Of a DNA stretch of 64,000 nucleotides, positions 33,145-41,594 are shown piece after piece. The notes beneath the pieces were generated by a model. It was given only the letters and a program-made list of their open reading frames with translations. It made no database searches and was not told the origin of the DNA. This stretch comes from NZ13-RE01 sp964612975 (GTDB taxonomy: Bacteria; Dictyoglomota; Dictyoglomia; Dictyoglomales; Dictyoglomaceae), in the NCBI GenBank assembly GCA_964612975.1, contig CAZTGC010000006.1:62001-126000 (forward strand), read 5' to 3'. A program made the position numbers and the translations under genes. How positions within the stretch are numbered: the stretch's first letter is position 1; every line of letters starts with the position of its first letter.

Positions 33145-34552
33145 CCTCAAATTTTAATTTTAATTTCCCTTTATTAATAAAGTCTATAAAATAATAAAAG
33201 GGGTTTTCTATTATCTTTTCTTCATAAAAGCAATATATATTTGTACCATGATTAGGAACTTGAAAAACTGCTAATTTATAATCTGGATTTTGATTTTTTT
33301 TCTCTACAGCATAAAAAATTGCATATTTACTCATGGCATGCATCAAGTCAACACCACAACCTACAGGAGGGTAAACCTCCAAATCTTGTGGGACCTCAAG
33401 TATTAAAGAAGAATCATAATACTCCAATCCTCTATGGAGATGAACTATACCTATAATTGGGGGAATCTTTGAAGCAAATTCCACAAAGGGTAGTGTAAAT
33501 TCCTCGGCTTCTACCGATGGTCCCTTTGCTTCCATGTTTTCTATTGGAAAAATCTCAACCTTTTCCTCAAGAATAGGTTTAACGGGAACTAAATCAGAAA
33601 AAGACAGATTTGCTTTATCTACATTGTATTTGCCTGAAGCTGTTACAAGAAATAAATCCATATGAGGTTCATATGCCATAAAGGCCCCTTCTGCCTGCCT
33701 TGAATATGAGAGAATGGCCGAGATAAATTTTCCAAGTCTTTCGTCCTTTACAAGAGAATTTATTTTTACAGGAGGAGAAAGAAGATTTGATTCACCCAAG
33801 AATCTTCCCAAATTTATTAAAGAATTAACCACAGGAGAATTAATCCACTTTTCATAGGATATTATCGTATCTTCTTTCTTTATATATCCCCCAACCTCTT
33901 TACATGAACCAAAAACTCTTAATCTTTTTCCCAATTCCTCTATATTCTTTAGTAGAGGACATCCACCTTCCATTGTGGAAAGAATAAAACCTGAAATTTC
34001 AATATTATCTTTCAATAATTTGTAGGGAACAACAATGTTTTTAAAAGCGCCTATCTTTGCCATAAACATTCTAAAAAGAGATACCCTATGTTGATAGTCT
34101 AAATTTATGATAAAATTCTTTTCATCTTTAATAAAAATAACATTAATAAAGTTGGAATGTGGGGATGGGGAAATCTTTAGTAAATCCCTTCCAATAGAAA
34201 TCCCCAGGGGAGGATAAACCTCGGGAAGTTTCTCCCTTAGAATTTTATAGAACATTTCATCATTTACCTTTAACGAATCTAAAATCTCTTCAGAAATCCC
34301 ACCCAATAATACAGGATTTAAAATAACTCCGAAGGGAACTTCCAGTCTATCTTTAAACTCTGGTGAATCTTCTTTATATATATAAACCTTATTTCCATAC
34401 TTATTAAAATAGCTGGAAAGTTCTAAATAAAAATTTTCAAAAAATTCCTTTACAAGGTATATCTCTTTTTTATCAATTTCATGACTTACAATATTAATGT
34501 TAGGGTATACAACAAGACTTGGATTTCTGTCCCACCAATCTTTCATATTCAT
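33131..34552 (-). CDS. Unrecognised 470-residue protein
   Basis: I do not recognise this protein. It is soluble with no signal peptide and no clear cofactor motif. Noticeable segments: MKDWWDRNPSLVVYPN at the start, EVYPPLGISIGRDLLK, SGFILSTMEGGCPLL, IIGIVHLHRGLEYYDSS, EVYPPVGCGVDLMHAMSKYA and VFQVPNHGTNIYCF. Two similar EVYPP(L/V)G motifs suggest an internally repeated alpha/beta domain. It starts at ATG 34552 with GGAG just before; a TTG at 34579 would overlap the FecR gene. It follows the FecR gene by about 13 bases, probably in one operon. Confidence 0.75.
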   Translation of the reverse strand: MNMKDWWDRNPSLVVYPNINIVSHEIDKKEIYLVKEFFENFYLELSSYFNKYGNKVYIYKEDSPEFKDRLEVPFGVILNPVLLGGISEEILDSLKVNDEMFYKILREKLPEVYPPLGISIGRDLLKISPSPHSNFINVIFIKDEKNFIINLDYQHRVSLFRMFMAKIGAFKNIVVPYKLLKDNIEISGFILSTMEGGCPLLKNIEELGKRLRVFGSCKEVGGYIKKEDTIISYEKWINSPVVNSLINLGRFLGESNLLSPPVKINSLVKDERLGKFISAILSYSRQAEGAFMAYEPHMDLFLVTASGKYNVDKANLSFSDLVPVKPILEEKVEIFPIENMEAKGPSVEAEEFTLPFVEFASKIPPIIGIVHLHRGLEYYDSSLILEVPQDLEVYPPVGCGVDLMHAMSKYAIFYAVEKKNQNPDYKLAVFQVPNHGTNIYCFYEEKIIENPFYYFIDFINKGKLKLKFEVNQI

Positions 34553-34565
34553 TTTTCTCCTTTCT

Positions 34566-35264
34566 CTATAATTTTTCAATATCTTGAAGTTGAGATTCTA
34601 ACTCTCCTTCTAACTTTTTTCTGAACTCTTTTATTCTAAATTTTTCTTCCTTTTCTACTTTTCCATCAGAAGCTATTATTATTTGATAGCCTTCTGAAAT
34701 ATTTTTAGACATAAAAGGAGAAATAATTATAGATTTTAATTCCTCTTTTTCCTCTCTATATTCTATTTTAGATATTTTAAGAGAAACTATTCCCTTTAAT
34801 ACGCTAACAATACTCCTGCCATCTCTTTTAACCTCCATAACCCAAGAGGTGCCTCTAACTCCTGCTACAACCATAGAAGTCTGTACTTCCGCTCTCTCTC
34901 CAATACTTAAAGCTCTCTCTACAGTTATCCACAATTTTCCTACTATTAGTCTAAAAATAGAAATCTCTTTTTCTCTTTCTTTTAGTAATTTTGCCATATC
35001 TACCTGAGAATTTGGAAATACTCTTAAAACTGATTTATCAGAAAAGGCTAAAATTGCAAAGGAATTATCCCTGACCCAAAGTCTATCCCCCTCATAGAGT
35101 GTCATATTGATCCTAGCGGGAATGAAAACTTCACTCTTTTCTCTTCTTACAAATACTTCTCCCTTTAAGGATGTTATAACTGCATAATTTTTAAATTGAC
35201 AATATAAAGGGAAAAGAAATAAAAGAAAAAAGAATATTACATATAGAAATTTTTTCTTTCTCAT
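34566..35264 (-). CDS. FecR-domain exported protein
   Basis: 232 residues. Signal peptide or membrane anchor at the start (KKKFLYVIFFFLLFLFPLYCQ), then a FecR-type beta domain: SLKGEVFVRR, LYEGDRLWVRDNSFAILAFSDKSVLRV, and the hallmark VQTSMVVAGVRGTSWVMEV followed by SVLKGIVSL. A charged helical tail (residues 195-232) follows. FecR domains outside iron regulation occur in many exported proteins and bind peptidoglycan or partner proteins. The gene is upstream of the unknown protein at 33131, apparently co-transcribed, with no sigma factor nearby. Role unknown. Confidence 0.82.
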   Translation of the reverse strand: MRKKKFLYVIFFFLLFLFPLYCQFKNYAVITSLKGEVFVRREKSEVFIPARINMTLYEGDRLWVRDNSFAILAFSDKSVLRVFPNSQVDMAKLLKEREKEISIFRLIVGKLWITVERALSIGERAEVQTSMVVAGVRGTSWVMEVKRDGRSIVSVLKGIVSLKISKIEYREEKEELKSIIISPFMSKNISEGYQIIIASDGKVEKEEKFRIKEFRKKLEGELESQLQDIEKL

Positions 35265-35971
35265 TTTTATACCTTTTACTCCTTAAATAATTTTAAATTA
35301 TTTTACACTATCTAAGAGCCTTTTGAAAAGTTTTATAAGTAATTTGTTATATTAGAATTTATTATGATATATAATATGAAGGAATAAATCTTGATAAAAG
35401 CTATCTTTTAAAATTTATATCCTAACTGTGGTGGAGAAAAATCTAAAGTTGTTAATTCTCCAAAGCTATGAAAAGCTTAAAAATGTAATAAAAGAGGATA
35501 ATCTTCTAGTTTTTGGTCTTAATGAGATAAAAAAATAAAAAGAATTATAATAGTCTCATCTGCAACAAGTGATCCTAAACCAGATGAACTTGTATTTTTT
35601 ATCCTCTGATTAGGGTAAAATAGATGTGCTTATTGGAATATTATCTTACATAAATCCCTTATCAAGAGGATGAAAAATTTCTTGGGACTTAAAGAATATC
35701 TGCGCTTCATTTACAAAGAATACATAATTAAGAAGTAAGGTACCTTTGATTCCAACCCCCACTAGGAGAAAAAAATCCATTAATATTTAAATAAATAATG
35801 AAGAGAGATTTAGGTTTGTAAAAGAAGATTCTAAAAGAGAATTAGAAAGGCTAATGGATATGGTAGAAAAAATGAGGCAGATCACCAGGAAATCTTAGGT
35901 AATTTAAGAGATGAGCTTAGAGAAAATAGGTAAAAACTAAATGTGCCTCTAATTTCCACAAATATTCTTAC
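35265..35971. pseudogene. Gene-sized stretch with decayed coding fragments
   Basis: About 700 bases before PrsW with no intact gene. Coding-looking pieces on the plus strand in changing frames include VEKNLKLLILQSYEKLKNVI and further residues (35431-35538), KRIIIVSSATSDPKPDELVFFIL (near 35540-35608), KIDVLIGILSYINPLSRG (near 35620-35673), and NNEERFRFVKEDSKRELERL followed after a frame change by DHQEILGNLRDELRENR (35794-35930). I cannot name a family. The pattern fits one or two dead genes with coiled-coil character. Confidence 0.4.
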
Positions 35972-36000
35972 CTGACAAATTATTGAAGTTAAGATATAAT
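35972..36000 (+). promoter_or_regulatory. Promoter of prsW placed for a leaderless mRNA
   Basis: CTGACA (35972-35977), 17-base spacer, TATAAT (35995-36000), and five bases later the ATG at 36006. Transcription should start at or within a base or two of the start codon, and no ribosome site precedes it. Confidence 0.65.
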
Positions 36001-36005
36001 TAGAT

Positions 36006-36653
36006 ATGCTGTATTTTTTAGTATTGGCAATAGCACCAGGTTTAGCCTTAGCATGGTATGTTTACAATAAGGACAAAGTAGAAAAGGAGCCCTTAAGGCT
36101 CTTATTATTATCTTTTGGTCTTGGAATTTTATCTGTTTTTCCCGCAGGGATAACTGAAGGAGTAATTGAAATATTAGGAGTTTTTGAGAGAAAAGATTTA
36201 ATCTCTATTGCATTATACTCTTTTTTAGGAGTAGGATTAATAGAAGAGGGAGCAAAATTTTTTATAATATATAAATATATTTATCCTAAAGACGAATTTA
36301 ATACACCCTTTGACGGAATAGTATATTCCGTCATGGTGGGTTTAGGATTTGCTACTTTAGAAAACATAGGATATGTGCTAATTGGGGGAATAAAAACCGC
36401 AATTTTAAGAGCTTTCTTAGCTGTTCCTGCTCATTTTCTTTTTTCTTTAATAATGGGATATTCCTTGGGATTAGCAAAATTTACATCTAATTTCTCAACT
36501 CATATTTTTAATGCTCTTTTGTATCCCTCAATTATTCATGCTCTCTACGATTTTCTTATCCTTTCAGAAATATGGTGGCTTACTATTCTTATAATACCTT
36601 TAGTATATATTCTTATTAGAAAATACTGGAAACAAAGTAAGAAACTATTGTAG
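36006..36653 (+). CDS. PrsW-family intramembrane metalloprotease
   Basis: 215 residues with about seven membrane helices. The active-site motifs of the PrsW/glutamic-type CAAX-like superfamily are present: EE at 80-81 within LIEEGAKF, ENIGY (119-123), His143 in VPAHFLFS, and IIHALYDF (177-184). In Bacillus PrsW cleaves an anti-sigma factor; the substrate here is unknown. No Shine-Dalgarno site; a TATAAT box lies five bases before the ATG. It is followed 11 bases later by a HAD hydrolase gene, probably co-transcribed. Confidence 0.85.
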   Translation: MLYFLVLAIAPGLALAWYVYNKDKVEKEPLRLLLLSFGLGILSVFPAGITEGVIEILGVFERKDLISIALYSFLGVGLIEEGAKFFIIYKYIYPKDEFNTPFDGIVYSVMVGLGFATLENIGYVLIGGIKTAILRAFLAVPAHFLFSLIMGYSLGLAKFTSNFSTHIFNALLYPSIIHALYDFLILSEIWWLTILIIPLVYILIRKYWKQSKKLL

Positions 36654-36664
36654 GGAGGAAAAGG

Positions 36665-37378
36665 ATGATAAAGAGTATTTGGTTTGACCTTGATGGGACT
36701 CTTCTATTTAATGATATGGAAATTTTTACTAAGGAATACTTTAAACTTATTGCCCTAAAAATTCATCCCTTGGAAGATGGGGTAAGCTTTTTAATGAAGC
36801 TTCAAAAGGCTGTTTATCAAATGATGCAAAATAAAGGACCTGAAACCAATGAACAAGTTTTTTGGAATTCTTTTCTTCCTCTAACGAACCTAAAAAAAGA
36901 AGAAATCTATGATTTTTTTAATAAATTTTATAGAGAAGATTTTCCAAAGTTAAGAGTTTTTACAAAACCTAATCCTTACGCAAAAGAGGTAATAAAATTA
37001 GCTTTTAATTTAGGATTAAAAGTTGTTATTGCAACAAACGCTGTTTTTCCTTTGACTGCAATTAGGGAAAGACTCTCTTGGGCTGGGATAGATGATTTCC
37101 CATATTATTTAATAACATCTATGGAAATAATGCATTCCTGTAAACCCTTTTTAGAGTACTATAAAGAAATCTTGGAAATTGTTAAAGAGGAGCCTGAAAA
37201 TTGTTTAATGGTTGGTAATGATATTGAAGAAGATATGGCCGCAAGAAAAATTTTAGTAAATACCTATCTTATTACCCAAGAACCATTAAAATATTATCAT
37301 AATAAAGAAAAAATTCCTGATTTTAAAGCTCCATTAGAGGAATTAATAAATCTACTTCCCTTGCTATCCAAAAAGTAA
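36665..37378 (+). CDS. HAD-superfamily hydrolase
   Basis: 237 residues. Motif I WFDLDGTLLF (Asp8, Asp10), a helical cap from about residue 16 to 110, motif II ATNAVF (about 118-123), and motif III/IV MVGNDIEEDMAA in the C-terminal part. This is a YjjG/phosphoglycolate-phosphatase-like small-molecule phosphatase; substrate not determined. ATG follows GGAGGAAAAGG in the eleven-base gap after PrsW. Confidence 0.85.
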   Translation: MIKSIWFDLDGTLLFNDMEIFTKEYFKLIALKIHPLEDGVSFLMKLQKAVYQMMQNKGPETNEQVFWNSFLPLTNLKKEEIYDFFNKFYREDFPKLRVFTKPNPYAKEVIKLAFNLGLKVVIATNAVFPLTAIRERLSWAGIDDFPYYLITSMEIMHSCKPFLEYYKEILEIVKEEPENCLMVGNDIEEDMAARKILVNTYLITQEPLKYYHNKEKIPDFKAPLEELINLLPLLSKK

Positions 37379-37422
37379 ATTATATTTTATAATTAGATTA
37401 AACTTATATTGGAGGTGATAAG

Positions 37423-37629
37423 GTGGTAAGTAAAATTATAATCATTATTATTGGGTTAGCATTTTTTGTTTTAGGAATTTGGGGAATAGTCTCATGGTGG
37501 AATTACTTTATCCGGGTACTTATGGGAGCAATTCCAGCTTTTTTAATCTTATTAGGAGTTATCTTAATAATATTTGGATACTCAGAATTGAAGAGTTTAT
37601 TAGCAGAAAGAAAGGAAGAAAAAACTTAG
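37423..37629 (+). CDS. Small two-helix membrane protein
   Basis: 68 residues with a GTG start six bases after GGAGG. Two membrane helices (IIIIIIGLAFFVLGIWGIV and MGAIPAFLILLGVILIIFG) separated by WWNYF, and a charged tail KSLLAERKEEK. I do not recognise a named family. Its good ribosome site and terminator show it is a real gene. Function unknown. Confidence 0.75.
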   Translation: MVSKIIIIIIGLAFFVLGIWGIVSWWNYFIRVLMGAIPAFLILLGVILIIFGYSELKSLLAERKEEKT

Positions 37630-37636
37630 GATTTTT

Positions 37637-37665
37637 GGGGGAGAAAAAACTCCCCCTTTATTTAT
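37637..37665 (+). terminator. Rho-independent terminator after small membrane protein
   Basis: GGGGGAG (37637-37643), loop AAAAAA, CTCCCCC (37650-37656), then TTTATTTATT. It overlaps the 3' end of the convergent GltB-like gene. Confidence 0.88.
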
Positions 37666-39233
37666 TCAAACAATATTTTCATACTTTCCTCGTGATCTAA
37701 ATCCATAACATATGGAATACCAGTAACTTTAGCTGCTTCTTCAGTTAAAGATACTAAATCATCCCTTGATATATATTCTAACCTGAACTTTCTTGCTCCT
37801 GCCATAAATTGTTTTAATCCTACCGCAAGCCTATCAAAGTATCCATAAACTCCTAATGCAGATGGGGGAATCTTCCTCCATTCCTCATTCCCATAAACCT
37901 TCTTAATGTCTGCAACTGCTGTGAAAATTTCCTCTATATCTTCACCATAATTTTTATATTCTGCAGGAATTTTCCCACTTTTTACTAACTCTCCAATAGT
38001 CTTTCCTACCATTGCAGCTGTAAGGGTAGCCCTTCCCATCGCTACTAATTTTACATATGGAGCTCCAAGGGCTAATCCTTTAAAGATATGGTCCTCCATA
38101 GTAAATCCACCAGCTATGGCTATATTAGGCACATATTTTCCTTTCTCCGCAAGGAGTTTTGCATATTTATAAGTTAAAGATTCCAAATAAACTGTAGGAA
38201 TTCCCCACTCATTCATCATTCTCCAGGGACTCATGCCCGTTCCTCCACCTGCACCATCAATAATTAAAAGATCTATTCTTCCCTCTGATGCAGCTCTTAA
38301 TGCTAATGCTAAATCTCTTGGTCTATATGCTCCTGTCTTAAGAGATATATATTTTGCTCCAGCCCTCCTTAGTTCTTCAACTCTCTTTAAAAATCCTTCA
38401 AGGGAAGCCATTCCAAGACGTGAATGTCTCTCAAATTCTTTAATTCCACCTTTTTCAGCTATATCCTGAATTATAGGATCATCGGGATCAGGATGAACAA
38501 TATACCCTCTATCCTTCAATTGTTTTGCTCTTTCTAGGGAGGAAAGCTTAATTTCTCCACCAATATCCTTTGCTCCTTGGCCCCATTTAATTTCAACGAA
38601 TTGAACTTCCAATTTTTCAATCACATATTCTAAAGTACCTAATCTATTGTCCTCTACGTTTTCCTGAACAATTATTCCTCCATATCCATCCCTTTGCCAA
38701 TCTTTAAATAACCTAACTCTTCTCTCCATCTCAGGAGATTTTATTATTTTTCCATTTTTAAACTCTGCTTGAGGATCTACGCCACACACATTTTCTCCAA
38801 TTCCTACCATAGTTCCAAAGATAGCAGATCCAATAGCAACCCCTTCCCAGTTATCCCTTGCAATAAAGGTGGAACCCAATCCCGTGGTAAACCATGGAGC
38901 TCTAAGTTTTATATCTCCTATTTTTGTCTCAATATTTACTGCTGGAAATGTTGCTTTATCAGGATCAGGCTCAACTCCAAGAGCCCCAATACATGTTCCA
39001 TTAATATTTAGATGGGAAAAATCTACGGGATAATCCTTTTGAGAACCAGAAGTTGTTTTCCCATAAGGTTGGGGATAAATAAATTCTCTTCCTCTTATCG
39101 CAGATTTAGCAATTTCGCAATAACCTAAGCATCCATCCAAACATGTAACACACATTCCGCTAAAAGGAGAATAATCCTTAAGTCGGAGTCTTGTATTAGT
39201 AGCTTCTGAGAAATTTGGTCTTGAAAAGGACAT
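37662..39233 (-). CDS. FMN-binding glutamate synthase-like protein (GltB central domain type)
   Basis: 523 residues equivalent to the FMN/Fe-S synthase domain of glutamate synthase without the amidotransferase part. N-terminal Cys cluster CVTCLDGCLGYC (near 29-40), barrel segments LRAPWFTTGLGST, VEIKWGQGAKDIGGE, ISLKTGAYRPRDLALAL, and DGAGGGTGMSPWRMMNEWGIPT, and later FTMEDHIFKGLALGAPYVKL. Such stand-alone forms occur in thermophiles and archaea; some may use ferredoxin and act on glutamate, others are uncertain. It lacks the usual 3Fe-4S loop order of full-length GltB, so the substrate is not certain. Single gene. Confidence 0.8.
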   Translation of the reverse strand: MSFSRPNFSEATNTRLRLKDYSPFSGMCVTCLDGCLGYCEIAKSAIRGREFIYPQPYGKTTSGSQKDYPVDFSHLNINGTCIGALGVEPDPDKATFPAVNIETKIGDIKLRAPWFTTGLGSTFIARDNWEGVAIGSAIFGTMVGIGENVCGVDPQAEFKNGKIIKSPEMERRVRLFKDWQRDGYGGIIVQENVEDNRLGTLEYVIEKLEVQFVEIKWGQGAKDIGGEIKLSSLERAKQLKDRGYIVHPDPDDPIIQDIAEKGGIKEFERHSRLGMASLEGFLKRVEELRRAGAKYISLKTGAYRPRDLALALRAASEGRIDLLIIDGAGGGTGMSPWRMMNEWGIPTVYLESLTYKYAKLLAEKGKYVPNIAIAGGFTMEDHIFKGLALGAPYVKLVAMGRATLTAAMVGKTIGELVKSGKIPAEYKNYGEDIEEIFTAVADIKKVYGNEEWRKIPPSALGVYGYFDRLAVGLKQFMAGARKFRLEYISRDDLVSLTEEAAKVTGIPYVMDLDHEESMKILFE

Positions 39234-39339
39234 TAAGACACCTCCCTAATAAATATTTAGATCCAATTTTATTTAAAATTAAAATATATGTCAATGGGCA
39301 AATGATTGCCGATTAACCACAAATATGATAGAAAGTTTT

Positions 39340-39777
39340 CTATAAATCTTTTCCCATTAAATATGCGTCCTCGTCTAAATAATACCTTTTTCCCCTTTTT
39401 AAAATTTTAAATCCTAATTTTTTATAAAATTCAATAGCAATTACATTTGATACTCTCACATGTAAAAGGCATTTCTTTCCCTCTTTATTCTTAAAAAGAG
39501 AAATAAGAGTTTCCATTAGTTTGCTTCCAATTCCTAACCTTCTATAATCAGGATGCACAGAAATAGAAACAATTTCTCCCACATTCCCGTAGATATACCC
39601 AAAAATATAGCCTAAAATCTTCCCTTCACTCTCAGCAACAAAAAAGCCTTCAGGGAAAAACTTATAAAATTCTTTAAAAAGAAGTCCCGTATAAGCATCT
39701 TTTGGAAAGGAAAGCTTTTCTATCTCCAAAACTTTATCTAAATCCTTTAGATTGAATTTTCTAATATTAAAAATCAT
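39340..39777 (-). CDS. GNAT-family N-acetyltransferase (RimI-like)
   Basis: About 145 residues. GNAT core: LDKVLEIEKLSFPKDAY at the N-terminus, FFVAESEGKILGYIFGYI, then the acetyl-CoA loop SVHPDYRRLGIGSKLMETLI (Q/R-x2-G-x-G form RRLGIG), VRVSNVIAIEFYKKLGFKI, and a Tyr-rich end. Closest in look to RimI, which acetylates the N-terminus of ribosomal protein S18, but substrate assignment is uncertain. ATG at 39777 preferred over a TTG at 39783. No clear ribosome site. Confidence 0.75.
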   Translation of the reverse strand: MIFNIRKFNLKDLDKVLEIEKLSFPKDAYTGLLFKEFYKFFPEGFFVAESEGKILGYIFGYIYGNVGEIVSISVHPDYRRLGIGSKLMETLISLFKNKEGKKCLLHVRVSNVIAIEFYKKLGFKILKRGKRYYLDEDAYLMGKDL

Positions 39778-39866
39778 TAGCAAGTTTATAACTAAGATTA
39801 CAGATTTATTTTAACATAAATTAGTATATAATAATTAAAAATTGCTCTAAATTCGGAGGGACAATT

Positions 39867-40631
39867 ATGATCCATTCTTTTAAGAAGGGGATACCTGAAA
39901 AAGGATGGGTTCTTTTGGTTCATGGACTTGGAGAGCATATTGGGAGATATGAAGAGTTTATTGGTGATCTTTTAAAAAAAGGATTTGGGGTTATAGGGTT
40001 TGATCTTCCTGGTCATGGAGGGAGTAGTGGGAGAAGGGGAGACACATCTATAGAAGAAGTAATCAGTTTAATAAATAATTTAACAGAAAATATAGAAAAA
40101 TTTTTTATATTTGGGCATAGTCTTGGAGGGCTTGTAGCCATAAGATATACCCAAGAAAATCCAGAAAGAGTAAAAGCTCTTATTGTTTCTGCCCCAGTTT
40201 TATATTTAAATGTGGATCCAATAACAAAGATCTTTTCTAATATTTTTGTAAGGATCTTACCTTCATTAACTATAGATAACAGAATTAATTTAGATTATCT
40301 CTCAAGAAATAAAGAAGCAGTAGAAAAATATGCAAAAGATCCCTTAGTGCATAGGAAAATCTCCCTTAGGCTTGGAATTAGCATGGTAAAAAATATTGAG
40401 ATAGCTCATAAAAAGACAAAGGCAATTTCTGTTCCTACACTTTTTCTTATTCCCTTAGAAGATAAAATTATCCCACCAAAGGGTTCTAAGGATTTTTTTA
40501 AAAATATCGAGATATCTAATAAGTATTTTATAGAATTTGCTGGAGGATATCATGAGTTATTTGAAGACAAAGAACATTCTAGAAATTTTTATGAACAAAT
40601 CTATAACTTTTTAATTTCAAACTCATCCTGA
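39867..40631 (+). CDS. Alpha/beta hydrolase (monoacylglycerol-lipase-like)
   Basis: 254 residues of the alpha/beta-hydrolase fold. Oxyanion region HGLGEHIGRYEEF (19-31), nucleophile elbow GHSLGG with Ser85, catalytic Asp in IPLEDKIIPP, and His in GGYHELFED. This pattern is that of monoacylglycerol lipases/lysophospholipases. ATG follows CGGAGGG. It overlaps the convergent DUF89 gene by nine bases. No signal peptide, so acts on cytoplasmic lipids or esters. Confidence 0.85.
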   Translation: MIHSFKKGIPEKGWVLLVHGLGEHIGRYEEFIGDLLKKGFGVIGFDLPGHGGSSGRRGDTSIEEVISLINNLTENIEKFFIFGHSLGGLVAIRYTQENPERVKALIVSAPVLYLNVDPITKIFSNIFVRILPSLTIDNRINLDYLSRNKEAVEKYAKDPLVHRKISLRLGISMVKNIEIAHKKTKAISVPTLFLIPLEDKIIPPKGSKDFFKNIEISNKYFIEFAGGYHELFEDKEHSRNFYEQIYNFLISNSS

Positions 40632-41501
40632 TCTCATCATTTTCCTCAAAATTGGACCATATGCTAAAATCAAATCCCCATAATTGACACCAAAGCTTTT
40701 TGCTATAATTTCACATTTTGCCTTTAAAAGAAAAAATATATTCAAGTCTCTTTCATTTAAATTTTCATAATTTCCTTGTCCCTTTGCAATAATAAGATCT
40801 CCCTTTGAAAAAATATCTTTAAATTCCTCAGAACCTAATTCAGGAATTTTACCAACAATCTGAGTTCCCGAGTCTATTATTTTACAAACATTATTTAGTC
40901 CTATTTCTTCTGCATCTTCCATTAAAGCATCATTAATTATTGGATAAGTATTCACAACTCCAAAGACATTTTTATCCTTTAACTCCTCAATAAATACCTT
41001 ATCGAATACAATCTCCCCTGCATTATCTAATAGATATACTATGTTTTTTGCTTTTTCTATTTCTTCTTCTAAATATTTAAAGTGGTCTAAAGACAAGGGA
41101 ATGTCTAAAATTTCTTTAATATAATCCCCTAAATCTAATTTTGATATATCCAATATTCCAAGATCAATAATATTACCTGAAATTGCTATCTTTGTAGCAG
41201 TATATAAGGGGTTGTTTGAGGATTTTACTATCTCCTTTAATATTGGATAAAGGCTTAAAGCTATCTTATTATATTTTCTTTTCTCTTGATAATATGGATC
41301 AGAATTTCCCAGGATTTCATATGCTCTTTTTAAAACAAGATAAGTATTATATGCAGGACTATCTCCAGAGGATAATTCAGGCAAGATTTTTGCAATCTCC
41401 TTAATAACAAAAATCTTCTTCTCTTCCTCGACGCATACCCTTTTTGCTGCCGATATTACTTGATTCAGAAAACAAGGAAAGCACTCTACTCTTGTTTTCA
41501 T
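40623..41501 (-). CDS. DUF89/ARMT1-like damage-control phosphatase
   Basis: About 292 residues of the DUF89 family, metal-dependent phosphatases thought to remove harmful sugar or cofactor phosphates. N-terminal Cys pair VECFPCFLNQ; the active-site Asp-Asn in VYLLDNAGEIVFDKVFIEEL; GDLIIAKGQGNYENL near the C-terminus; all typical of DUF89. ATG at 41501 is chosen; a TTG at 41540 would add 13 residues with no ribosome site. Convergent with the hydrolase gene. Confidence 0.82.
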   Translation of the reverse strand: MKTRVECFPCFLNQVISAAKRVCVEEEKKIFVIKEIAKILPELSSGDSPAYNTYLVLKRAYEILGNSDPYYQEKRKYNKIALSLYPILKEIVKSSNNPLYTATKIAISGNIIDLGILDISKLDLGDYIKEILDIPLSLDHFKYLEEEIEKAKNIVYLLDNAGEIVFDKVFIEELKDKNVFGVVNTYPIINDALMEDAEEIGLNNVCKIIDSGTQIVGKIPELGSEEFKDIFSKGDLIIAKGQGNYENLNERDLNIFFLLKAKCEIIAKSFGVNYGDLILAYGPILRKMMRSG

Positions 41502-41594
41502 ATGCCCAATTTTATAACAAAATTCCTTTGAGTATGTCAATAGTTTAAATTTTAATCTATAATTAATTAAAAAAGAAAGGGTGAAAAAATTTTT

